From Acidobacteriaceae bacterium (GTDB taxonomy: Bacteria; Acidobacteriota; Terriglobia; Terriglobales; Acidobacteriaceae), in NCBI GenBank assembly GCA_027306745.1, contig DAHUZD010000107.1:1-5745 (forward strand): a stretch of DNA of 5,745 nucleotides. Direction: 5' to 3'. Position 1 is the first letter of the stretch; each line of letters begins with the position of its first letter. A program made the position numbers and the translations under genes. Shown piece by piece: positions 1 through 5,620 of the stretch. A model generated the notes under the pieces. The model worked only from the letters and a program-made list of their open reading frames with translations, did no database searches and had not been told where the DNA came from.

Positions 1-2140
1 ACGGACCATATTCCATCGGCCGCTTCTTCTCCTTGATCAGCTGCTGGTTCTTCTTGATCGCGTCCGGCTTCTCAAGATGATCGCCGACACGCAGCCCGCT
101 ATCGCCGGCGTTGATCACCTGCACAAAGTCCAGCAACAGGCCATCGCGCACGCGGCGGTACGGAGATTCAATAAAGCCGTATTCGTTAATGCGCGCAAAG
201 CACGACAGCGAGGAGATCAGTCCAATGTTCGGGCCTTCCGGCGTTTCAATCGGGCAGATGCGGCCATAGTGCGTCGGGTGCACGTCGCGGACTTCGAATC
301 CGGCGCGCTCGCGGCTTAAACCACCCGGCCCCAGCGCGGACAGACGGCGCTTGTGCGTAATCTCTGACAGTGGATTGGTCTGATCCATGACCTGCGAGAG
401 CTGGCTGCTGCCAAAGAACTCGCGGATGACCGCCATCACAGGCTTGGCGTTGATCAGGTCGTGCGGCATGGCCGTCGACATGTCTGGATAGACGCTCATC
501 TTTTCCTTGATGGCGCGCTCCATGCGCACCAGGCCGATGCGGAACTGATTCTCCATCAGCTCGCCCACAGCGCGTACGCGGCGGTTGCCCAGGTGATCGA
601 TGTCATCCACTACGCCAATGTTCTTGCGCAGCTTGAGCAGGTAGCGGATCGTCGCGTAAAAATCCTCCGGCGTCAGCGTGCGCTTGTCGAGCGGCGTGTG
701 GTCCTGCTTGTCATACAGCTTGATGTTGAACTTCAAACGGCCCACGCGCGAAAAGTCATACTTGCGCGGGTCAAAAAACATGCCCTCAAACAGCGAGGTC
801 GCCGTATCCAGCGTCGGCGGATCACCCGGACGCAGTTTGCGGTAAATCTCGATCAGCGCTTCTTCCGGCTTGTGCACCGTGTCGCGGCGCAGTGTGTGCG
901 CCAGTATGCCGCCCACGTCGTCCCGCTCCGGAAAGAAGACTTCGACAGAAGTGACGTTGCTCTCCAGAATCTGCGAGAGCTTTTCCTTGGTCAGTTCCTG
1001 ATTGGCCTCCAGCAGCAGCTCGCCCGTGGTTGTATCCACCACATCGGCGGCGGTCACTGCGCCGTCCAGCTCACTGGCCTCCACTTCCACTTCGCTGATC
1101 TTGGCAGCGCGCAGCGCCTTCAAAATGCTCGGCGTCACCTTGCGGCCAGAGTGTGCAATCTCCTCGCCCTTCACCGTGATGGCGTGCGCCGGCTTTGCAC
1201 CCAACAGGTGCGTTGCCCTGTCGGAGTTTGCATCCAGCGTCCAGAACAGCTTGCCACTCTTGAGTGCAATCGTGTCCGTGGTGTAGAAGGTCTTCAAAAT
1301 CTCTTCGTCTGAGCTGAGACCCAGCGCGCGCAAAAACACTGTGCCCAAAAACTTGCGCTTGCGGTCAATGCGGACGTAAAGCGTATTCTTCTGGTCGTAC
1401 TCAAACTCCACCCACGAGCCGCGATAGGGAATGATCTTGCCCAGGAAGTAGGTGCGGTTGTTGGCCGTCTCAAAAAAGACGCCCGGCGAGCGGTGCAACT
1501 GGCTCACAATCACGCGCTCGGTTCCGTTGACCAGAAATGTTCCATTCTGCGTCATCAGCGGAATGTCGCCAAAAAAGACCTCCTGCTCCTTCATGTCGCG
1601 GATGGTCTTTGCGCCCGTCTCGGGATTCTTGTCGTAGATCGTCAGACGACTGGTGACCTTTAGCGGCGCAGAGTAGGTCATGCTGCGCTCTTCGCACTCA
1701 CTCTGGTCGTACTTCAGTTGCAGGCTGACTGGGTCGCCGCACTTGTTGCAAAAATCCGGCGTGTTCTTGTTGTATGTGCCGCACTTGTGGCAGAGCACTT
1801 CGCCCGGATGAAATGGGTCGGTAATCACCATGTCGCCGCAGGTGACGCAGGTGGTGCGCAGGTGATGCAGCCCTTTCAGGTGGCCGCATTTGCACTCCCA
1901 GTTGCCAATGGTGTAGTCGACGAAGTCCAATTGCGAAAGATTGCGGAAGTCCGTAATCGGCAGCACGGAGGCGAAGACCGCCTGCAACCCGCCGTCTTCA
2001 CGTTCGGCTGGCAGCTTGTCCATCTGCAAAAAGCGCTCGTAGGAACGGCGCTGCACTTCAATCAGGTTGGGAATCTGGATTTCCGTCGGAATCTTGGAAA
2101 AATCGAGTCGGCTGCGAACCGCGCGCTTCTCGTTCGGCAT
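1..2140 (-). CDS. rpoB: DNA-directed RNA polymerase subunit beta (5' part, 3' end beyond window)
   Basis: This is the beta subunit of RNA polymerase, which forms one pincer and part of the active site of the core enzyme. One frame is open for 713 codons from the ATG at 2140 to the window edge, with no stop; the rest of the protein lies to the left. The start is supported by AGGAG at 2146-2150, five bases upstream. Visible family blocks include IKEQEV-like [18 protein letters not shown] (about residues 180-200), [34 protein letters not shown], the long lobe-2 region of E. coli type, the rifampicin region GSSQLSQ...[14 protein letters not shown] (about 577-607), and [20 protein letters not shown]. 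Two departures from E. coli stand out: a cysteine-rich insert at about residues 81-142, and extra charged sequence from about residue 676 to the edge. It lies downstream of rplL, as in most bacteria, but after an unusually long spacer. The identity is certain. Confidence 0.98.
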   Translation of the reverse strand, partial: MPNEKRAVRSRLDFSKIPTEIQIPNLIEVQRRSYERFLQMDKLPAEREDGGLQAVFASVLPITDFRNLSQLDFVDYTIGNWECKCGHLKGLHHLRTTCVTCGDMVITDPFHPGEVLCHKCGTYNKNTPDFCNKCGDPVSLQLKYDQSECEERSMTYSAPLKVTSRLTIYDKNPETGAKTIRDMKEQEVFFGDIPLMTQNGTFLVNGTERVIVSQLHRSPGVFFETANNRTYFLGKIIPYRGSWVEFEYDQKNTLYVRIDRKRKFLGTVFLRALGLSSDEEILKTFYTTDTIALKSGKLFWTLDANSDRATHLLGAKPAHAITVKGEEIAHSGRKVTPSILKALRAAKISEVEVEASELDGAVTAADVVDTTTGELLLEANQELTKEKLSQILESNVTSVEVFFPERDDVGGILAHTLRRDTVHKPEEALIEIYRKLRPGDPPTLDTATSLFEGMFFDPRKYDFSRVGRLKFNIKLYDKQDHTPLDKRTLTPEDFYATIRYLLKLRKNIGVVDDIDHLGNRRVRAVGELMENQFRIGLVRMERAIKEKMSVYPDMSTAMPHDLINAKPVMAVIREFFGSSQLSQVMDQTNPLSEITHKRRLSALGPGGLSRERAGFEVRDVHPTHYGRICPIETPEGPNIGLISSLSCFARINEYGFIESPYRRVRDGLLLDFVQVINAGDSGLRVGDHLEKPDAIKKNQQLIKEKKRPMEYGP
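332..412 (-). other. Rifampicin-resistance-determining region of rpoB
   Basis: This segment aligns with E. coli beta residues 507-533 with an offset of 70. Residues at the main resistance positions are the sensitive type: Q513, D516, S522, H526, R529 and S531 (E. coli numbering) are all kept. Substitutions are Val for F514 (window residue 584, codon 389-391), Thr for N518 and Leu for I530. Rifampicin sensitivity is inferred from these residues only; the V at 514 is the one change at a contact-region position. Confidence 0.85.
1715..1900 (-). other. Cysteine-rich zinc-binding insert in RpoB (about residues 81-142)
   Basis: Seen directly: between the FVDYTIGN block and the LKYD...[14 protein letters not shown] block, RpoB carries about 60 residues that E. 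coli and Thermus beta lack. They hold eight cysteines: C83-x-C85, C98-x2-C101, C117-x2-C120 and C131-x2-C134, most followed by Gly. The first half reads WEC-x-CG-x(11)-C-x2-CG. This is the same cysteine spacing as the beta' (RpoC) N-terminal zinc-binding domain (E. coli C70, C72, C85, C88) and shares its aromatic-E-C-x-C-G-x2-K opening. The second half resembles a zinc-ribbon knuckle pair, CxxCG-x9-CxxCG with FC before the last pair. I infer two bound zinc ions. The function is unknown; the position is in the N-terminal lobe region of beta. Confidence 0.85.
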
Positions 2141-2369
2141 GTTTACTCCTGCTTCCTTTACCCTTGCGACTTTGCGCCACGGCGGCATGCCGCGGCCCTG
2201 CATGCAGACATCGTCCGGCTGCGTTCGCCGTCTTTGCCCGCCTCAATCTGTCTGCCCGCCCCGCTGCACCCTGCACCGGGCGGAACTACTCCGCGCCCTC
2301 GGCTTCAACCCTGCATGAATCCATACGCGGCTGCCAGCCCCAGGCCCAGCGCACACCACAATCCGAACC

Positions 2370-2389
2370 GGCGTGGAGGCATCCACACC
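2370..2389 (-). promoter_or_regulatory. Hairpin in the rpoB leader
   Basis: On the minus-strand transcript, GGUGUGGA pairs with UCCACGCC across a UGCC loop. This gives an 8-bp stem with one G-U pair, about 230 bases upstream of the rpoB start. No U-tract follows, so it is not a classic intrinsic terminator. It may be an attenuator, a processing site, or chance in GC-rich DNA. Confidence 0.35.
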
Positions 2390-2598
2390 TCTAAAGACAA
2401 CAAAACACCCGCGAGAGACACGAGCGTCCCGCGAGCGTCACAACCGGATTGTGCACTGTTGTATTACGATGAATTTTAATTTCCGCCTGCGCTTTCGCAC
2501 CCAGCCCGGCCTTCGCCGGACGGCTTCCACCCTTGTGCCCGTGCGCCCCGCCCTGCAACGCCCAGCACTCCGTCCCGAAACCCCTGCGGGCGGCTGCG

Positions 2599-2620
2599 AA
2601 GCTGACCTGTCGATCAGCTT
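2599..2620 (-). promoter_or_regulatory. Hairpin 32 bases downstream of rplL
   Basis: AAGCTGA and TCAGCTT form a perfect 7-bp stem around an 8-base loop, shortly after the rplL stop codon. There is no following U-run. Its position fits a partial attenuator or an mRNA 3'-end/processing structure that would lower rpoB expression relative to rplL. That role is inference from position only. Confidence 0.4.
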
Positions 2621-2652
2621 ACCGCAAATCCGCCCACCGGGCAAATCCACAC

Positions 2653-3033
2653 TTACTTGACTTCGACGGTCGCGCCTGCATCGGCGAACTTCTTCTTGAT
2701 CGTCTCGGCCTCTTCCTTGCTCACGCCTTCCTTCAGCGTCTTTGGAGCGCCATCGACCAGGTCCTTGGCTTCCTTCAAGCCCAGGGCCGTCACTTCACGC
2801 ACCACCTTGATGGTGTTGATCTTGTTCGCGCCGGCATCCTTCAGAACCACGGTAAACTCCGTCTGCTCCTCAGCCGCCACCGCCGCACCAGCACCTGCGC
2901 CCGCCGCAACCATCACGGGAGCTGCCGCTGCCGCCGAAACGCCCAAGCGCTCTTCCAACTTCGTCACCAGAGCCGCCGCATCCAACAGCGTCAGCCCAAC
3001 AATCTGCTCTTCCAATACCTGCAAATCCGCCAT
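2653..3033 (-). CDS. rplL: 50S ribosomal protein L7/L12
   Basis: This is the stalk protein of the large subunit, present as dimers on L10, which recruits and stimulates the translational GTPases. The 126-residue product has the family layout: an N-terminal dimerisation and L10-binding helical part (about 1-35, [19 protein letters not shown]), an Ala/Gly-rich flexible hinge (about 36-53), and a C-terminal factor-binding domain with [37 protein letters not shown] and a final VEVK. The start is the ATG at 3033, with GGAG at 3040-3043 six bases upstream. An in-frame TTG at 3045 overlaps that ribosome site and is not a sensible start. The stop is TAA. A 142-base spacer separates it from rplJ and contains a small AGGCC/GGCCT stem. 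Length and sequence are normal for the family. Confidence 0.98.
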   Translation of the reverse strand: MADLQVLEEQIVGLTLLDAAALVTKLEERLGVSAAAAAPVMVAAGAGAGAAVAAEEQTEFTVVLKDAGANKINTIKVVREVTALGLKEAKDLVDGAPKTLKEGVSKEEAETIKKKFADAGATVEVK

Positions 3034-3175
3034 GATATTCTCCAATCGTTTTCTAGTTCAGATTTCTTTCATCACTCCAAGGCCGTCTGGCCTCAGATTG
3101 CCGCCCGCCACGGTTCCGTTGTGCCCAGACCTGACACCCGCGCGGAAAACGGCGCATACTTAGCAGCCGCGCCCC

Positions 3176-3712
3176 TTAAGAGGCCGCTGCAAACTTGTTC
3201 TGCTCCACCGCCTGATTCAGCACCACGGCCACATCGCGGCCCGTGGCGTTGATCACCGTCGCCAAACGCTGCGCCGGCGCGTTGATCAGGAACAGCAGCT
3301 TCGAGAAGATCTCCTCGCGGCCCGGCAGCGTGGCCAACTGCTGAATCTCGGCCACATTCAAAACCTAGCCATCCACGATCGCCAGCTTGAAGGTGAACTC
3401 CGCGTTCTCCTTCACCCAGGTCGAAAGAGCCTTGGCCAACTCGACCGGGTCGCCGCTGGTATAGGCTACCGACGAGACGCCCTTCAATCCTTGCAGCGCC
3501 GCTTCCACCTGGCTGCCCTGCGAGGCGCGCGCGGCCAGCTTGTTCTTCAGCACGCGATAGCGGCCACCCGCCTTGCGCACCACCGTGCGCAGTTCAAAGT
3601 CCTGCGTCACCGTCAACTTTGCAAAGGTGCCCACGATCGCCGTCGTTGAGCCGGCCAATTCCTTGGCCAGCGCCTGCACCTTCTCTGCCTTTTGAACCTT
3701 GGTCAATGCCAT
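3176..3712 (-). CDS. rplJ: 50S ribosomal protein L10, interrupted by an in-frame amber codon
   Basis: L10 anchors the stalk: its N-terminal domain binds 23S rRNA with L11, and its C-terminal helix carries the L7/L12 dimers. From the ATG at 3712 (weak GGAA ribosome site at 3719-3722) the frame reads 115 normal L10 residues, with LTVTQDFELR, AGGRYRVLKNKLAARA and FKLAIVDG. It then meets TAG at 3365-3367. The same frame continues for 62 more clearly L10-like residues (EIQQLATLPGREEIF, then LLFLINAPAQRL and VVLNQAVEQNKF) to TAA. Reading through the TAG would give 178 residues, a normal length. The truncated 115-residue form would lack the L12-binding helix. The explanations are a sequencing or assembly error, a nonsense mutation, suppression, or reinitiation at the TTG at 3359-3361, two codons after the stop. 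The family identity is certain; the state of the gene is not. Confidence 0.93.
3365..3367 (-). other. In-frame TAG within rplJ
   Basis: The reverse strand reads GAT GGC TAG GTT TTG AAT GTG. Codon 116 is TAG where L10 relatives usually have Lys or Arg before V-(I/L), as in EGKV or EGRV. A single A-to-T change in AAG would produce it. The reading frame on both sides is intact and conserved. The other stop codons visible in the window are TAA (rplL, rplJ end, rplA) and TGA (the membrane protein). Confidence 0.9.
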
Positions 3713-3734
3713 GTTCGCTTCCAATCCTTTTCTG

Positions 3735-3763
3735 CGCGCATCTCCAGGCATCGCCCGGGCGCG
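3735..3763 (-). promoter_or_regulatory. Stem-loop in the rplA-rplJ junction
   Basis: In the 60-base gap between the rplA stop and the rplJ start, CGCGC pairs with GCGCG and, inside it, CCGGGC pairs with GCCUGG (one G-U) around a 3-base GAU loop. A one-sided AGAU bulge separates the two helices. It ends about 12 bases before the rplJ ribosome site. L10-L12 is known to repress its own mRNA through a leader structure in other bacteria, and this position would suit such control. The sequence does not match a kink-turn that I can recognise. Confidence 0.35.
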
Positions 3764-3772
3764 TCGTCACGC

Positions 3773-4483
3773 TTAGGCCTTGCCGGCCGCATCCGCCACT
3801 GCATGGTCCAGAGCAATGCCCGGCCCCATCGTGGAGCTGAGCGTCATGCCCTTGACATACTTGCCCGTGGCCGCCGAAGGCTTGGCCTTCATCACGCTGG
3901 CGATCACCGTCATCGCGTTCTCCACCAGCTTCTCGGCGCTAAAGCTCAGCTTGCCCACCGGCACATGCACCAGCGCGGTCTTGTCCGTGCGGAACTCGAC
4001 CTTGCCAGCCTTGATCTCTTTCACCGCCGCGGCCACATCGGTGGCCACCGTGCCGGTCTTCGGATTCGGCATCAGCCCGCGCGGGCCAAGCACCTTGCCC
4101 AAGCGACCCACCGAACGCATCATGTCCGGCGTGGCGATCAGCGCATCAAAATCCGTCCAGCTTTCCTTCTGAATCTTCTCGACCAGCTCTTCGCCGCCCA
4201 CAATGTCGGCTCCGGCAGCCTCGGCCTCGCGCACCTTTTCACCAGTGGCGATCACGGCCACGCGCTTGGTCTTACCCAAGCCGTGCGGCAAAACAACGGT
4301 GCCACGCACCATCTGGTCGGCGTGCTTGGGGTCCACGCCCAAACGCAGCGTCAGATCGACGGTCTCGTCAAATTTGGCGTACTTGACCTTTTGCAGAAGC
4401 GGAACCGCTTCGGTCAGCAGATAGGGACGCGGCTCCATCTGGGCGCGCGCCTTCGCAATATTCTTGCCTTCTTTTTTCGACAT
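3773..4483 (-). CDS. rplA: 50S ribosomal protein L1
   Basis: L1 forms the mobile stalk beside the E site that helps release deacylated tRNA, and in many bacteria it represses its own mRNA. The product is 236 residues, the usual length. It shows the N-terminal [10 protein letters not shown] and [24 protein letters not shown] blocks, and then [19 protein letters not shown]. The L1 signature region follows, with [28 protein letters not shown] and [20 protein letters not shown]. The C-terminal domain I return has [12 protein letters not shown] and a final [11 protein letters not shown]. The start is the ATG at 4483, with AGAGGA just upstream; a GTG at 4501 in frame would add six residues lying in the ribosome-site region and is less likely. 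The stop is TAA. rplK, the common upstream partner, is absent from this window. Confidence 0.98.
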   Translation of the reverse strand: MSKKEGKNIAKARAQMEPRPYLLTEAVPLLQKVKYAKFDETVDLTLRLGVDPKHADQMVRGTVVLPHGLGKTKRVAVIATGEKVREAEAAGADIVGGEELVEKIQKESWTDFDALIATPDMMRSVGRLGKVLGPRGLMPNPKTGTVATDVAAAVKEIKAGKVEFRTDKTALVHVPVGKLSFSAEKLVENAMTVIASVMKAKPSAATGKYVKGMTLSSTMGPGIALDHAVADAAGKA

Positions 4484-4635
4484 GCTTCCTCTGTCTCCCA
4501 CCGCGCGGACCTTGCAGCGCTTGTTTTCCGCTGAACCACCCTGTGTTGCTTGTCTTCAACTTCCCGAACAGGGCGGCCGTCCGGCCGTGGTATGTGTGCG
4601 CTCGCGCATGGCCATCTCTGGACACGGGAACGCTT
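4484..4635 (-). promoter_or_regulatory. Probable rplA 5' leader
   Basis: If transcription begins a few bases after the -10 box at 4642-4647, rplA has a leader of about 150 bases. It contains a GC-rich hairpin (CGGCC/GGCCG around a 4-base loop, 4574-4587) and a short TGCGC/GCGCA inverted repeat just upstream. A long structured leader is compatible with feedback by L1, but I cannot identify an L1-binding motif. The minus-strand frame that begins at the ATG overlapping the -10 box runs across rplA in another frame and is not credible. Confidence 0.4.
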
Positions 4636-4641
4636 CTCTCC

Positions 4642-4670
4642 ATTATGCAGGTATGGCCCCAAAAATGCAA
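4642..4670 (-). promoter_or_regulatory. Sigma-70-type promoter for the rplA-rplJ-rplL-rpoB cluster
   Basis: On the minus strand, TTGCAT (-35, 4665-4670) and CATAAT (-10, 4642-4647) are separated by exactly 17 bases. The -10 matches five of six consensus bases; the -35 keeps the key TTG. The site lies upstream of rplA with no rplK between, so it is the best candidate for driving this cluster. It is only a consensus match. Confidence 0.6.
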
Positions 4671-4735
4671 GACGCGCACCGGCTCCTTCAATGGGAAGGC
4701 CCCGGTTGCCCCATTCAAACTGCGTTTAGGCTTGC

Positions 4736-4888
4736 GTGGGGGCAAAAACTCCACTCCCTCGACGAGTCATTCTGATCGAAGCGTGGTCGCAGCAGCGAGC
4801 ACGCGAAGTGAAGAATCCAGAGAACGCTCGCGGAAAATATGTAGCCTACATCCTCTGGATTCTTTGTCTCGATGCTCTTCAGAATGAC
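4736..4888. repeat. Dispersed palindromic repeat, copy 1
   Basis: This element starts with GTGGG-x-GCAAAAACTCCAC and CCCTCGAC, followed by GTCATTCTGATCG (from 4766). Its core is a perfect 12-bp inverted repeat, AAGAATCCAGAG at 4811-4822 and CTCTGGATTCTT at 4853-4864. A smaller ATGT/ACAT stem is nested inside (4839-4851). The GTCATTCTGA at 4766-4775 recurs inverted as TCAGAATGAC at 4879-4888, giving a 123-base unit with 10-bp terminal inverted repeats. Copy 2 at 5621 has the same start and core but lacks about 17 bases here around 4785-4803. The layout is like a REP or MITE element; it encodes no protein. I recall similar GTCATTCTGA...GAAGAATCC repeats in acidobacterial genomes. Confidence 0.85.
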
Positions 4889-4920
4889 CTTCTTTCTGTG
4901 GGCATGGCCGGTGTATAGCT

Positions 4921-5032
4921 GGGTGGAGGCTCTCCCCACCCTTCGCAAAAGCGCGAAGGATGGGATATGCGGTTCTATCTACATCTGTGCCAACCGCAGA
5001 TTCCTCGACTCACTTCATACGCCCGGAATGAC
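4921..5032. repeat. Second palindromic repeat element
   Basis: CCCACCCTTCGC (4935-4946) pairs with GCGAAGGATGGG (4953-4964) around a 6-base loop, 12 bp with one G-T pair. TGCGGTT (4968-4974) pairs with AACCGCA (4992-4998). GGGTGG (4921-4926) could instead pair with CCACCC (4936-4941), excluding the first stem. The unit ends with CGGAATGAC (5024-5032), the inverted form of the GTCATTC motif that starts the neighbouring element; CCGGAATG (5023-5030) is also matched by CATTCCGG at 5059-5066. It looks like a different member of the same class of intergenic repeats. There is no coding content. Confidence 0.65.
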
Positions 5033-5082
5033 AAGGGGGAGGATTGAATGTTGCGGCGCATTCCGGAGTGAATAGCGAGGTC

Positions 5083-5088
5083 TATAAT
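5083..5088 (+). promoter_or_regulatory. Perfect -10 box just before the membrane-protein gene
   Basis: TATAAT lies eight bases before the ATG at 5097, so a transcript would start at or within a few bases of the start codon. No good -35 is found at 16-18 bases (the best is a TTCCGG-like hexamer in the flanking repeat). With no ribosome site either, this suggests a leaderless mRNA. A chance match in AT-rich DNA remains possible. Confidence 0.45.
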
Positions 5089-5096
5089 TTTGGGCA

Positions 5097-5579
5097 ATGC
5101 GCACACTGATTCATATGCCAGGCTTTTGCGGAATTGCCTTAGGGTTTTTTATATGCCCCGCCCTGTGGTTGATATCTTGGCTGTGCCTTCCGCCCGGCCC
5201 GTTCAATATGGACTTCCCAAGTGAGCGAGGCAGCTTCATACCGATGCTTTCAATGTATGTTGATATTGCCAAGTTTGTAATGGGGCTGGCTTCCGGCTCC
5301 ATTGTGCTCTTGGTTGGCTCTACAATTTTCCGTTCGAATGGCGGGGGCGGGTCTGTACTCGCGACGCTCGCATCGCCATTGTTCGTGTTAGCCCTGTGCC
5401 TAATTTGGGGCGTCTTTTTTATGTCGTCTCTCACTATGGATTACGAAGCATATCGTAACGCTCAGATTCAATACACACGATTCAAATACTCAATGAATCT
5501 AGCTTTCGGTTTCAGTTTTCTCGCTTGCTTTGCGATTGGATATATCTGGTTGATTTTGATTGTTACTCGGAGTCACTGA
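5097..5579 (+). CDS. Hypothetical four-helix membrane protein
   Basis: I do not recognise this protein. It has 160 residues with four hydrophobic segments, at about 10-31, 57-77, 87-111 and 134-156. A soluble loop (32-56) contains PPGPFNMDFPSERGSF, a glycine-rich turn (SNGGGG, 80-85) links helices 2 and 3, and a polar loop at 112-132 is rich in Tyr, Gln and Arg. No catalytic motif or cleavable signal peptide is evident; it is presumably in the cytoplasmic membrane. The start at 5097 has no Shine-Dalgarno sequence but follows a TATAAT box closely. An alternative ATG at 5115 has no better site. Base use is visibly AT-richer, with many A/T-ending codons, unlike the ribosomal genes, and the gene lies between two direct copies of an intergenic repeat. 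Both fit later acquisition. The coherent helix pattern argues for a real gene. Confidence 0.68.
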   Translation: MRTLIHMPGFCGIALGFFICPALWLISWLCLPPGPFNMDFPSERGSFIPMLSMYVDIAKFVMGLASGSIVLLVGSTIFRSNGGGGSVLATLASPLFVLALCLIWGVFFMSSLTMDYEAYRNAQIQYTRFKYSMNLAFGFSFLACFAIGYIWLILIVTRSH

Positions 5580-5594
5580 GACATTGAGTGCCCT

Positions 5595-5619
5595 ACTCCA
5601 GCCGATTTTTGGCTTGAGT
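5595..5619 (+). terminator. Hairpin after the membrane-protein gene, possible terminator
   Basis: ACTCCAGCC and GGCTTGAGT form a 9-position stem with one mismatch around a GATTTTT loop, 15 bases after the TGA. There is no T-run after the stem on the plus strand, so termination there is uncertain. Confidence 0.4.
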
Positions 5620-5620
5620 G

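Larger units (their letters stand above)
2141..2652. other. Long rplL-rpoB intergenic spacer, no supported gene
   Basis: This stretch of 512 bases separates the rplL stop from the rpoB start. Several short frames are open on both strands, but none shows a recognisable protein, a good ribosome site or conserved composition. Besides the two hairpins listed separately, the rpoB-proximal end holds two perfect palindromes centred on GCATGC, at 2182-2193 and 2198-2207. A short CCGGC/GCCGG stem with a 4-base loop lies at 2506-2519. On the minus strand there are A/T-rich stretches near 2461-2482, but I found no -35/-10 pair I would defend. In other bacteria this spacer carries attenuation or RNase III processing signals, so a similar role is possible here. 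Confidence 0.6.

Noticed and set aside
461..1312. A long plus-strand open frame of 283 codons
   Set aside because: It lies exactly opposite the rpoB codons, in the mirror frame. The protein has no recognisable family and the minus strand is clearly rpoB.
1718..2479. A plus-strand open frame of 253 codons
   Set aside because: It is antisense to the rpoB 5' end and runs into the GC-rich spacer. The composition is Pro/Ala/Arg/His-rich and there is no ribosome site.
2438..2650. A minus-strand frame of 70 codons between rplL and rpoB
   Set aside because: The Arg/Gly-rich sequence matches nothing I know, has no convincing ribosome site, and overlaps the hairpin after rplL.
3034..3045. TTG start four codons upstream of the rplL ATG
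   Set aside because: It overlaps the GGAG ribosome site that serves the ATG at 3033, and L7/L12 proteins usually begin near MADL-type sequences.
3692..4534. A plus-strand open frame of 280 codons
   Set aside because: It is the antisense shadow of rplA and the 5' end of rplJ, rich in His/Arg/Leu as expected from reversed GC-rich codons.
4368..4754. A minus-strand frame of 128 codons over the rplA promoter and start
   Set aside because: It spans the promoter and reads rplA out of frame; there is no family resemblance.
4810..4865. Repeat core considered as an intrinsic terminator
   Set aside because: The 12-bp stem has a 30-base loop and no T-run. The same structure recurs at 5678-5733, so it is better explained as a dispersed element.
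4715..4948. Short frames on both strands across the repeats (also 4736-4918 and 4872-5075 on the plus strand)
   Set aside because: They are made of palindromic repeat sequence and do not resemble proteins.
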